The translations under genes were made by a program, and so were the position numbers. DNA of 47,408 nucleotides. Source: Candidatus Berkelbacteria bacterium. GTDB taxonomy: Bacteria; Patescibacteriota; UBA1384; DTJR01. Numbering within the stretch: position 1 is the stretch's first letter; the number at the start of each line of letters is the position of its first letter. Of this stretch, positions 33,588 to 40,610 are shown piece by piece. The notes under the pieces are model-generated. The model had not been told where the DNA came from. It did not search any database and saw only the letters and a program-made list of their open reading frames with translations. The stretch is taken from positions 1-47,408 of the forward strand of contig JAOUGE010000007.1 of NCBI GenBank assembly GCA_029865605.1, read 5' to 3'.

Positions 33588-33598
33588 CTTATTAAAAA

Positions 33599-33673
33599 GG
33601 GCCGTTAGCTCAGCGGTAGAGCAGTTGCCTCTTAAGCAATTGGTCGTGGGTTCGAATCCCACACGGCCCTCCA
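33599..33673 (+). tRNA. tRNA-Lys (CUU)
   Basis: Seventy-five nucleotides, acceptor GGGCCGT/ACGGCCC, anticodon loop CTCTTAA (anticodon CTT), CCA encoded. Its last 16 nt (33658-33673) recur exactly at 34281-34296 and 34679-34694. Confidence 0.96.
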
Positions 33674-33677
33674 ATAT

Positions 33678-34280
33678 ATGACCAATTTAGAAAATTCACT
33701 AATATCAAATTTCTTGGGAGACCTGATCTCAAGTAAGGAACTTGATGGGAGGTCTAAGATTATTGAGGTTGTAAGAAGAACTGCTGAAATACCTTGGGGG
33801 GAAGGAAGAACGATTGAAGAAGTTCTCGATACGAAAAAGGTCGGAACTTGCACAGGCAAACACCTAGTCCTCCAAGCTTGCTTTGACAAGATCGAGGTTA
33901 GATATCAAACCGTTGTATGTACCTTTAAATGGGGCGATCAAACAATTCTCTTACCAGAGAACTTAAAAAATATCCTCCGCGAGGGCGAGTGGGAACATGG
34001 ACATAATTTTATCCAAATCAAAAATGAAAAAGAACAGTGGATAGACGCCGACGTTACCTGGAATTCAAAACTTAAGCCTTATGGATTTGAGACTTTTCCA
34101 TTAGCTTGGGACGGTCAAACATCTTTTGTGGGCGTCAGAAATATAATTAGTAAATGGGAGGGTAGAAACATCGCAGAGATGAAAAAAGAGCTAATAGAAT
34201 CCCTGTCAAAAGAAATGAGAGAGAGGAGAGAAAATTTTTTAAAAGGGTTTGTAGAGTGGGTTGCTTCAATTAACAAATAG
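33678..34280 (+). CDS. Transglutaminase-like protein (cassette gene 1)
   Basis: A 200-residue protein I identify from a candidate Cys-His-Asp triad in the right order: Cys in VGTCTGKHLVLQA (near residue 53), His in EHGHNFIQI (near 112) and Asp in QWIDADVTW (near 124). This is the pattern of transglutaminase-like cysteine enzymes, acting as peptidase, amidase or acyltransferase. No signal peptide, so probably cytoplasmic. The ATG lies 4 nt after the tRNA-Lys CCA with no ribosome binding site, and the stop codon directly abuts a 16-bp copy of the tRNA-Lys 3' end. Confidence 0.6.
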   Translation: MTNLENSLISNFLGDLISSKELDGRSKIIEVVRRTAEIPWGEGRTIEEVLDTKKVGTCTGKHLVLQACFDKIEVRYQTVVCTFKWGDQTILLPENLKNILREGEWEHGHNFIQIKNEKEQWIDADVTWNSKLKPYGFETFPLAWDGQTSFVGVRNIISKWEGRNIAEMKKELIESLSKEMRERRENFLKGFVEWVASINK

Positions 34281-34296
34281 CCCACACGGCCCTCCA
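34281..34296 (+). repeat. tRNA-Lys 3'-end direct repeat, copy 1
   Basis: CCCACACGGCCCTCCA, identical to nucleotides 33658-33673 of tRNA-Lys. It separates cassette gene 1 from cassette gene 2 and has no tRNA body attached. Interpreted as an attachment-site duplication. Confidence 0.85.
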
Positions 34297-34317
34297 TCTT
34301 ATCTAAAATTAATAAAT

Positions 34318-34641
34318 ATGCATAAATCAATTAAGGATTTAACGGGTCATATTATGACCCAAGCCAAGTCAAAAGGCTTCGGTACAACACCGAAAGACAT
34401 TAATGTTGCAGAAAAAATTGCCCTGATTCATTCGGAAATTTCAGAAGCATTTGAAGCATATCGACATAAGAATATTGACGGCAAAGATGGTTTTAAAGAA
34501 GAACTTGGAGATGCTGTTCAACGGATCTTTCATCTTTGTGGAATATTCAAAATTGATATAGAAAAGGAAGTTCTTAAAAAAATAGAGGACAACAAAAAAC
34601 GTCAATGGAAATGGGATGATATTAATGAAACTCATGCTTAA
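34318..34641 (+). CDS. MazG-like nucleotide pyrophosphohydrolase (cassette gene 2)
   Basis: A 107-residue all-alpha NTP-PPase. The metal-binding Glu motif is EKIALIHSEISEAFEAYR (near residue 31) and the second is EELGDAVQRI (near 60); KRQWKWDD ends the domain. Such single-domain MazG proteins hydrolyse (d)NTPs to monophosphates and PPi, in house-cleaning or in phage defence. The ATG at 34318 is chosen; the longer frame from 34261 translates the tRNA repeat. A TAAAAT about 9 nt upstream could make it leaderless. It is flanked by two tRNA-Lys 3'-end repeats. Confidence 0.85.
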   Translation: MHKSIKDLTGHIMTQAKSKGFGTTPKDINVAEKIALIHSEISEAFEAYRHKNIDGKDGFKEELGDAVQRIFHLCGIFKIDIEKEVLKKIEDNKKRQWKWDDINETHA

Positions 34642-34653
34642 ACTAAAAGGTTC

Positions 34654-34694
34654 GCAAGGCGTGGATGCGCCAAGGGTTCCCACACGGCCCTCCA
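34654..34694 (+). mobile_element. Short structured element, type 2, copy 2, ending in tRNA-Lys 3'-end copy 2
   Basis: GCAAGGCGT-GGAT-GCGCC followed by AAGGGTTC runs into the third copy of CCCACACGGCCCTCCA (34679-34694). Compared with copy 1 at 31440-31488 the stem pair C-G became U-G, keeping the helix. The junction GGGTTCCCA looks like a T-arm whose loop was deleted. Confidence 0.62.
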
Positions 34695-34749
34695 GAAAAA
34701 TTGTTTTAAGAACCCAAAATGGGGAGTATACTAAACTCGGAGGTGGAAA

Positions 34750-35664
34750 ATGGCAAGATGGATTAAAATTCTTTTGATAGTCGTTGCCGTCATAGTGATT
34801 GGAGGAGGAGCATTTTTATTTTTGGGAACTTTGAAGAGAGGGGGATCAACTTCATCCTCGCCGAAACCAACGCCTAGCATTAATCCGGCGAGTGCTTCAG
34901 ATGCAGCGGGCTTTGAACTAAAAAAATCATCGGCCTACTATACAGTTTATTACCACACGGGTGACGATGCTAATGCCGACAAAACACTAGAGGTTTTAGG
35001 CCAGGCGGTTGATCAATATTATAAAACTTATTATGGCATCACTCCCCAAAATACACCGGTCTACTTGGCATTGACGGTAGATGAATATGTTAAAGTTGCC
35101 GACTTTCCCGGCGGCAAAGAAAATGTCCAAATCGGTGACGGTTCAGCACCAAATGGCAAAATATACCTGTATAAGCCCTTTGACGATCCCCAAAAGGGAG
35201 AAGGCGTCATTATTCACGAAGGCGCCCATGCTGCCGTCTATAGCTTTCTGGGTGGCGGCCAGCTTATGGAAAATATTCCCGGATTCCTTAACGAAGGCAT
35301 GGCCTATCACGTTGAATACGCCTACAACGCCGGCACCGATTATAAGCCATTAAAGGAAATCTATTTTGTGGATCTTTTAAGGAAAGCGGCAAATACCAGT
35401 ACCCCTGCCTTGATGAGCCTTGACGAGCTAGGGAAGAATTGTGAGGGCTATATTAGCGATGAAAATCGCAATGGACTCTGCCGCGGGCAAGGTACTTTTA
35501 CGGTTTGGCATATGGCAAAAAATTACGGTCAGGATTTTTGGGCAAAGTTTTTGGCAGACATAAAAACTTCCAACCCATGGCAAAAATCCCTAGAAACTCT
35601 GTCAGGCAAATCGATCGATCAACTCAGCCAAGAAATCAACGAAGCACTCAAATCACAGTTATAA
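34750..35664 (+). CDS. Membrane-anchored gluzincin metallopeptidase (peptidase MA-like)
   Basis: A 304-residue protein with an N-terminal membrane anchor (LLIVVAVIVIGGGAFLFLG), a Ser/Pro-rich linker, and an extracytoplasmic domain. The zinc site HEGAHA (HExxH) is near residue 156 and the third ligand Glu is in NEGMAYHVE near 182, as in gluzincins of the peptidase MA / DUF1570 kind. The ribosome binding site GGAGG lies 8 nt before the ATG, unlike the two cassette genes upstream. A TATACT about 25 nt upstream may be its -10 box. Confidence 0.8.
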   Translation: MARWIKILLIVVAVIVIGGGAFLFLGTLKRGGSTSSSPKPTPSINPASASDAAGFELKKSSAYYTVYYHTGDDANADKTLEVLGQAVDQYYKTYYGITPQNTPVYLALTVDEYVKVADFPGGKENVQIGDGSAPNGKIYLYKPFDDPQKGEGVIIHEGAHAAVYSFLGGGQLMENIPGFLNEGMAYHVEYAYNAGTDYKPLKEIYFVDLLRKAANTSTPALMSLDELGKNCEGYISDENRNGLCRGQGTFTVWHMAKNYGQDFWAKFLADIKTSNPWQKSLETLSGKSIDQLSQEINEALKSQL

Positions 35665-35703
35665 TAATTGTTCGTCCCCGAGGTATTCTAAAGAAAACCT
35701 ATC

Positions 35704-36096
35704 ATGAAAAAAGTTATTGTTTTCGGAACATTTGATCCCCTGCACAAGGGGCACATAAATCTCTTTAAACAGGCAAAAGGACTCGGCGACTACTTAACCG
35801 TTGTGGTCTCGCGAGACGAAAGCATAAAGAAATCGAAAAAGAGAGATTCTAGGGTTCCCCAAACGAAGCGTCTCGAAGCGCTTCGCAAAATAGATATAAT
35901 TGATAAAGTAGTAATTGGAGACTTCCCGGGCAAATATTCAGTTTTAGAAAAAGAAAGGCCTGATACCATAGCGTTAGGCTACGATCAGATAATCCCCCAA
36001 ACCTTGAAAGACAAACTAAAAGACTATATAATAATCAGGTTAAAACCGTATAAACCGGGGATTTACAAATCTTCAAAACTTGGCCCCATCATCTAG
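35704..36096 (+). CDS. Cytidylyltransferase-like protein (TagD/RibL type)
   Basis: A 130-residue nucleotidyltransferase with GTFDPLHKGHI (HxGH motif, residues 8-18) and ALGYDQ near 104; such proteins transfer CMP or AMP to glycerol-phosphate, FMN or similar. The ISSTMTE-like second motif is not evident, so the substrate is open. The C-terminal codons GPII and the TAG stop are read from the 5' end of a tRNA-Glu fragment (36082 onwards), so the gene ends inside tRNA sequence. Confidence 0.8.
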   Translation: MKKVIVFGTFDPLHKGHINLFKQAKGLGDYLTVVVSRDESIKKSKKRDSRVPQTKRLEALRKIDIIDKVVIGDFPGKYSVLEKERPDTIALGYDQIIPQTLKDKLKDYIIIRLKPYKPGIYKSSKLGPII

Positions 36097-36111
36097 CGGT
36101 TAGGATACCAG
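36082..36111 (+). pseudogene. tRNA-Glu 5' fragment
   Basis: GGCCCCATCATCTAGCGG and following bases match the acceptor 5' strand and D arm of a tRNA-Glu and stop inside the anticodon stem (ACCAG). The acceptor GGCCCCA is exactly complementary to TGGGGTC at 36281-36287, the matching 3' fragment. A complete tRNA-Glu lies between the two pieces. Confidence 0.75.
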
Positions 36112-36117
36112 ATACAT

Positions 36118-36123
36118 TATAAT
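36118..36123 (+). promoter_or_regulatory. -10 box upstream of tRNA-Glu
   Basis: TATAAT, placing a start about 7 nt before tRNA-Glu. No convincing -35 is visible; the expected position is inside the tRNA-Glu fragment. Confidence 0.45.
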
Positions 36124-36222
36124 AAATTCAATTGGGGGTCCCATCGTCTAGTGGTTAGGACACCAGGTTTTCATCCTGGCAACAGGGGTTCGACTCCCCT
36201 TGGGATCACCAATTGAATTTAT
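36122..36222. repeat. Inverted repeat enclosing tRNA-Glu
   Basis: ATAAATTCAATTG (36122-36134) and its exact complement (36210-36222) flank the tRNA. The right arm begins in the CA of the CCA. The two arms could form a 13-bp stem that holds the tRNA ends together. Confidence 0.75.
36137..36211 (+). tRNA. tRNA-Glu (UUC)
   Basis: Seventy-five nucleotides, acceptor GGTCCCA/TGGGATC with one G-U pair, anticodon loop TTTTCAT (anticodon TTC), CCA encoded. Confidence 0.96.
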
Positions 36223-36252
36223 CAAATAGGGTGTAGCAATTTGTAAAAGGCA

Positions 36253-36291
36253 CTTTTGGGTACCACCCCAAAAGCCTCTTTGGGGTCACCA
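36253..36291 (+). pseudogene. Hairpin plus tRNA-Glu 3' fragment
   Basis: An 8-bp hairpin CTTTTGGG-TACCAC-CCCAAAAG (36253-36274) is followed by TGGGGTCACCA (36281-36291), a tRNA-Glu acceptor end with CCA. The fragment matches the acceptor of the 5' piece at 36082 rather than that of the intact tRNA-Glu. Confidence 0.6.
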
Positions 36292-36313
36292 ATAATAACA
36301 GGGTATTTTTATC

Positions 36314-36907
36314 GTGATTAACAATTTAAAAAAAATAAAAGTCATTGCCTTTGATTTTTGGGGTGTTTTTGCAGATTTGGAACACCCGATGTATGGCTAC
36401 ATTAAAAAACACGGTGTTGACCCTGAAAAATACTCCGAATCAATTCATGATTATATTATTGCCCACGATTTAGGCGAAATTACCGAAAAAGAATTTCTGC
36501 AAAAAGTCTCTGACATAATTGGATTGGGATTACCATACAAGAAATGTCATTTGATTTTCAAAAAAGAAACTGTAAACCGACAATTAATAAAAGTCGTTGA
36601 AAAATTAAAAAATAAATTTCGGATTTTTCTGCTCACCAACAATCCGAAAGAATACTGTCAAATCTATCTTTTTGACACTGGTTTGGATAAACTCTTTGAT
36701 GATATAATCATTTCTTGCCAGGTAAAATATCGGAAACCAGCGAAAGAAATCTATGAGGTCCTAATCAAAAAAGCAAATGTAAAACCATCGGAAATTCTTT
36801 TTATTGATGATGATGCTTCAAAATTTTCAACTGCCGAAAAGCTTGGTATCAAAACACTGCGATATTTCAAAGGCAGAACTGATCGATTACTAGAATCTTT
36901 GATTTAG
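36314..36907 (+). CDS. HAD-superfamily hydrolase
   Basis: A 197-residue HAD-like phosphatase. Motif I is AFDFWGVF (nucleophile Asp at about residue 14, the usual second Asp replaced by Trp), motif II LLTNNP, motif III lysine in RKPAKEIY, and motif IV LFIDDDASKF. Helical cap segments lie between I and II, as in subfamily IA. A GTG start follows directly after the tRNA-Glu 3' fragment. Loss of the second motif I Asp, as in some YihX-like members, leaves phosphatase activity possible but not certain. Convergent with the next gene, 9 nt apart. Confidence 0.82.
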   Translation: MINNLKKIKVIAFDFWGVFADLEHPMYGYIKKHGVDPEKYSESIHDYIIAHDLGEITEKEFLQKVSDIIGLGLPYKKCHLIFKKETVNRQLIKVVEKLKNKFRIFLLTNNPKEYCQIYLFDTGLDKLFDDIIISCQVKYRKPAKEIYEVLIKKANVKPSEILFIDDDASKFSTAEKLGIKTLRYFKGRTDRLLESLI

Positions 36908-36916
36908 ATCTTTTCC

Positions 36917-38590
36917 CTACTCCAAATAATAAACAAAAACTGAGGGGGTGATTCTGTCAACCGGAGAGTAGCCCTCTCTCAGCCAATCATATTTTTCCGA
37001 AACAAGGGCTGACGAGCCGATAATTAAATAGCCTTTTGACTCGGCATTCAGCTCAGAAAGCGGTCTCCTCTTAATCCCGAAATAATCTAGCGCACTCTCC
37101 CCCGACCAAGAATATTCAATGTAGGGTTCGTCGATGCCGGGGTTATAGTCAAGGTATTTTTTGATTCGGTATAAGTCCTGTCCCCAATCAAAATTTGAAT
37201 CCGAAGCTATCTTATATCCATTCCACTTGCCTCCGGCGAGCTGGTTAAAATACGACAAATAATAAGGGAAGGCAACTATATACTCACCGACCAGCCAGAT
37301 AAAAAGCGCCAGCACAAGATAATTTAATTTCCGGCTTTTTAACAATCCTAAGCTACCTGACAAAACATACAAAACGGGAAATATAGGCATAACATGGCGT
37401 AGACCAAGGTTTGCTTTCGAGCTCATTGCAAAGAGCAAAAACAAAAACGCGCCTGACAGCATAAATACGGCTGTCTTTTTTTTATCTTTATCTTTCAGGG
37501 CAAAATAAAGCCCAACGGCGACCAAAATCAGAGCTGGAATTGGAGTTTTAAGCAAAACTAAAATCGGGAAATAATACCACCAGCCGGTCTTTGAGGTCTC
37601 GCCCAATAGGTATGAATCGTGGCCTCCCCGAGTATGCGAAAAGACCATTACAAGCCCTTTATAATATTCTTTTGGCACAAGCACATAACGCGCTTTGTCA
37701 TAAATTTCCCTAAAACTGCCACTTTGGGATATTTTCTCTACAATCATATCGTTGAACCCCGTATCTTGACCCAGCTGTTCAATGGCTACATCAGATTTTG
37801 GCGCAACATAAAATGAAAAGCCGTAACCGACAAAAATGACTAAAAGAATAACCGCCAAAGACAAAATAATTTTGCCAAAAATCCGCAAGAGGGATTTAGC
37901 GGTAACCCTCCGATAAATAATGAATCCCAAAAATAAAACCAGAAAAGCGGGGTAAACAATAATTGCTGTGAATTTAAATAATTGAGTAAAACCAACAATC
38001 AGCCCGAGCAGAAGAGCATTTTTGTAGCTGGGCGCGTTCAAAAAAATCCAAAAACAATACAGGCTTAGAAGAAAACCCAGAGAAACTGCGACATCGGTTG
38101 TAACAAGATGAGAGTGGCCGTTGATGAGGGGATCGAGAAGGCAGAGCCCAAGCGAGATAATGGCTCCCCGCCCTCCCCACATTCGATACGAAACCATAAA
38201 AACAGCAATGGCCAGAGCAACCGAGAGCAAAACCATCGGAATCCTCGTGGCGAATAGTATCTCTTGAACATTACCCTTTAGGCTGTAAATAAGGTCCTCT
38301 CCAAACTGCCTATTCTCTCTCCAGCTATCATAAAAAAAACTGCTGGCGGCATTCCAGTATGTTGGATCCGGAGTATCCAACTTCATAAAAAGAAGAGGTA
38401 AAGCAGCCAGTTTCTTTACCGGTGGCGGGTGCTCCGGGTTAAAGCGATAATCGTTCGTTTTTAAATAGGTGTAACCAGCAGCAATATGGACCGCTTCGTC
38501 GGTTGTTTGCGAATCCAGTCTTGACAGGACAAGCTGGATTGACAAAAAGGCCAAGACTAAGAGAAGAGCAAACAGATATAATTTTTTCAT
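36917..38590 (-). CDS. GT-C fold membrane glycosyltransferase (family 39-like)
   Basis: A 557-residue polytopic protein of the ArnT/protein-mannosyltransferase type. The first extracytoplasmic loop has acidic TTDEAVHIAAGYTYL and NPEHPPPVKKLAALPL, which resemble the catalytic loop. About eleven membrane segments follow, with RHVMPIFPVLYVLSG near the end. It would use a lipid-linked sugar to glycosylate proteins or envelope lipids. The start overlaps the upstream GT2 gene by 4 nt. Confidence 0.78.
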   Translation of the reverse strand: MKKLYLFALLLVLAFLSIQLVLSRLDSQTTDEAVHIAAGYTYLKTNDYRFNPEHPPPVKKLAALPLLFMKLDTPDPTYWNAASSFFYDSWRENRQFGEDLIYSLKGNVQEILFATRIPMVLLSVALAIAVFMVSYRMWGGRGAIISLGLCLLDPLINGHSHLVTTDVAVSLGFLLSLYCFWIFLNAPSYKNALLLGLIVGFTQLFKFTAIIVYPAFLVLFLGFIIYRRVTAKSLLRIFGKIILSLAVILLVIFVGYGFSFYVAPKSDVAIEQLGQDTGFNDMIVEKISQSGSFREIYDKARYVLVPKEYYKGLVMVFSHTRGGHDSYLLGETSKTGWWYYFPILVLLKTPIPALILVAVGLYFALKDKDKKKTAVFMLSGAFLFLLFAMSSKANLGLRHVMPIFPVLYVLSGSLGLLKSRKLNYLVLALFIWLVGEYIVAFPYYLSYFNQLAGGKWNGYKIASDSNFDWGQDLYRIKKYLDYNPGIDEPYIEYSWSGESALDYFGIKRRPLSELNAESKGYLIIGSSALVSEKYDWLREGYSPVDRITPSVFVYYLE

Positions 38591-40116
38591 TTTCTAGCAG
38601 CTGTCGTTTTTGGAGTAACCCAAAAGGTCAGATATTTCCCGAGCATAAGTCTAGATTGAGACACGAGAGCTGGAATCGAGCCAAAAAGAATTGCGCTGAT
38701 CGGGGTGATAATCCATTCAGCAGCGAACTCCAGATATTTTGTTCTGGGGAATCCTTTCGGTTTGGGGGGAAGATATGAAAGTGATGTATAGGCAGAAATG
38801 GCTAATCCTATCCAGGTAAGAGAAAGGAGCACTTTGGCAATAAGCGGAAAATTATAAGCCAAAACCGTGTCCCTAAAGGCACTTGAAAAAATAATCGGTA
38901 AAAGCCCGACGACAGTCAGATAGTAACTAGCAGTCGACCAAGAAACTGTGTCGTCAAGAAGAATAAGAGTTTTGCCCCATTTGTCCCAAAAAGGTATTTT
39001 TTTATTCTTGATTGATTTGGTCACAATATAAGGAAAGTGTTCGATGCCGTAAGCCCAGCGTCTCTTCTGAAGGTACTGGTTTTTAACGGTAGTTAAAAAA
39101 TCATCAGCAATGACAGCATCCATATGGACCGGAAGATAAATTGGAACAACCTTGTGATCCCCGTCAAAGGCAAAATAAGCCCGCCAGAACTGGCGAGAGT
39201 CTTCGTTAACTACATCAACAGCCCAATAATCCATTTCTCTTAGCATTTTTAAAGAGTAAGCGTGAGTAGAAAAATTCGTCATCCTCCAGGGTCTTGAGGC
39301 CTGCATCATCTGCCAGAAACTCGAGCCCCAAGCGGTAAGCCGAGCGATTGTATGGGTGTGCCAAATGTTGTTTGAAAAAAGAGGGATTGGCTGGTAAGTC
39401 CTGCGATGCCGATTGGGATTAACCGCAAACTCGAAAGCCACTGCATTGAAAAAATCCTCGTCAAAGCGGGTATCGGCGTCAGCAATATAAATAATAGCTT
39501 CCTCCTCGTTTAAACCCTGCTTTTCAAAATATTTGCTAAGCTTCCTGCCCGCCCAGGCTGATCCCGCCCCTTTTCCTTTTACTTCGCCTTCAATTCCATC
39601 AGGATGCTCACTGACCAAAAAATCAAAAATCTTGTCGTCAAAACGAGCCTTCAGTTCACCAAAAACACGGCGGAGACGCTCCCTATCCCGCTGCTCTCCT
39701 GCAAGCATGATTATCTTTTTTTGGTTGGGCCAGTTAGCTTTGACAACCGATTCAACCGAAGGCAATAAAGTCTCTATTTCTTCTCTAAAGGTGGCGAAAA
39801 TCACTACTTGATACAATGGTCTCCAATCGGCAACAAGAGGATCGTCGGACGGCAGATTGTCGAGTTTCGCTTTGAAATCAATTCGCCGAGCTTCCTTCAT
39901 CTTTCTGCTAGTTCTCACGAGAAGAGAGGTCATATAAAACGCTCGGCAAACCCAAAAAAGATCATAAACCAAGATATAGACTGCCACGGCCGAGGGCCAA
40001 ATGAATGAAAAAACGACTGGCCAAATTATGGCCAGCCAGGCAAGAGCGCCCGGCACTATCTCAAGAAATCGCCAAAATTTAGATCTTTTTTTCACAGTGT
40101 TCGGCCAAGAATCCAA
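38587..40116 (-). CDS. Membrane-bound family 2 glycosyltransferase
   Basis: A 509-residue processive-type GT2. Two N-terminal membrane helices, a cytoplasmic GT-A domain with the metal-binding DADTRFDEDFF (near residue 212), an acceptor-site region around VVNEDSRQF, and the Q-x-x-R-W motif in QKRRWAYGIEH, then C-terminal membrane helices. It may build a polysaccharide or glycolipid. It overlaps its neighbours on both sides (25 nt and 4 nt), forming a three-gene envelope operon. Confidence 0.82.
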   Translation of the reverse strand: MDSWPNTVKKRSKFWRFLEIVPGALAWLAIIWPVVFSFIWPSAVAVYILVYDLFWVCRAFYMTSLLVRTSRKMKEARRIDFKAKLDNLPSDDPLVADWRPLYQVVIFATFREEIETLLPSVESVVKANWPNQKKIIMLAGEQRDRERLRRVFGELKARFDDKIFDFLVSEHPDGIEGEVKGKGAGSAWAGRKLSKYFEKQGLNEEEAIIYIADADTRFDEDFFNAVAFEFAVNPNRHRRTYQPIPLFSNNIWHTHTIARLTAWGSSFWQMMQASRPWRMTNFSTHAYSLKMLREMDYWAVDVVNEDSRQFWRAYFAFDGDHKVVPIYLPVHMDAVIADDFLTTVKNQYLQKRRWAYGIEHFPYIVTKSIKNKKIPFWDKWGKTLILLDDTVSWSTASYYLTVVGLLPIIFSSAFRDTVLAYNFPLIAKVLLSLTWIGLAISAYTSLSYLPPKPKGFPRTKYLEFAAEWIITPISAILFGSIPALVSQSRLMLGKYLTFWVTPKTTAARK

Positions 40117-40397
40117 TACTTATTGATGAGAATAATCAAAATAAGCAACACAGCAACTCCGAAAAACATATAGGTAATAACCGGTTTTCGCCTATAGGTT
40201 AACCAGCCGACTAAAAGATTAAACCAAACTAGGTAAAATCCTACCCAGCCAATTTGGGAATCTTCTAATCGGGCAAAATAAACTGTTGCGATGTTGCCAG
40301 CGGCAATAATAAAAGTGGCAAGAGCCAAGAGAATTATATCTTTCCGCCCGCTAATGATATTAAGTTTCCGATCTGGCAAAGGTTTTTCCTCGTTCAT
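40092..40397 (-). CDS. Small three-helix membrane protein
   Basis: A 101-residue protein with three hydrophobic segments (IILLALATFIIAAGNIA, IGWVGFYLVWFNLLVG, TYMFFGVAVLLILIILI) and a charged N-terminus. GGGAGC precedes the ATG at good distance. Its stop overlaps the GT2 start by 25 nt, so it probably works with the glycosyltransferases. I do not recognise a family. Confidence 0.7.
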   Translation of the reverse strand: MNEEKPLPDRKLNIISGRKDIILLALATFIIAAGNIATVYFARLEDSQIGWVGFYLVWFNLLVGWLTYRRKPVITYMFFGVAVLLILIILINKYWILGRTL

Positions 40398-40444
40398 TTT
40401 GCTCCCTGTTTAATTTTAGTTTACACTAAACCTTTTGGGCGAAG

Positions 40445-40519
40445 TGGAGCCGATGGTCGGATTTGAACCGACGACCTACTCTTTACGAAAGAGTTGCTCT
40501 ACCGCTGAGCTACATCGGC
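40445..40519 (-). tRNA. tRNA-Thr (CGU)
   Basis: Seventy-five nucleotides on the minus strand, acceptor GCCGATG/CATCGGC, anticodon loop TTCGTAA (anticodon CGT), CCA encoded. Confidence 0.95.
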
Positions 40520-40521
40520 AA

Positions 40522-40595
40522 TGGAGCAGGTAACGGGAATCGAACCCGTACTTCAACCTTGGGAAGGTCGCGTTCTGCCACTAAACCATACCTGC
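40522..40595 (-). tRNA. tRNA-Gly (CCC)
   Basis: Seventy-four nucleotides on the minus strand, acceptor GCAGGTA/TACCTGC, anticodon loop TTCCCAA (anticodon CCC), CCA encoded. It is 2 nt upstream of tRNA-Thr. Confidence 0.95.
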
Positions 40596-40610
40596 CTACA
40601 AAAGTAAGGG

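Noticed and set aside
33150-33674. A 174-codon minus-strand reading frame with GFEPTTN and HPRQESN-like segments
   Set aside because: It is the antisense of tRNA-Lys, tRNA-Arg and the HD gene. These peptide strings are well-known false translations of tRNA genes.
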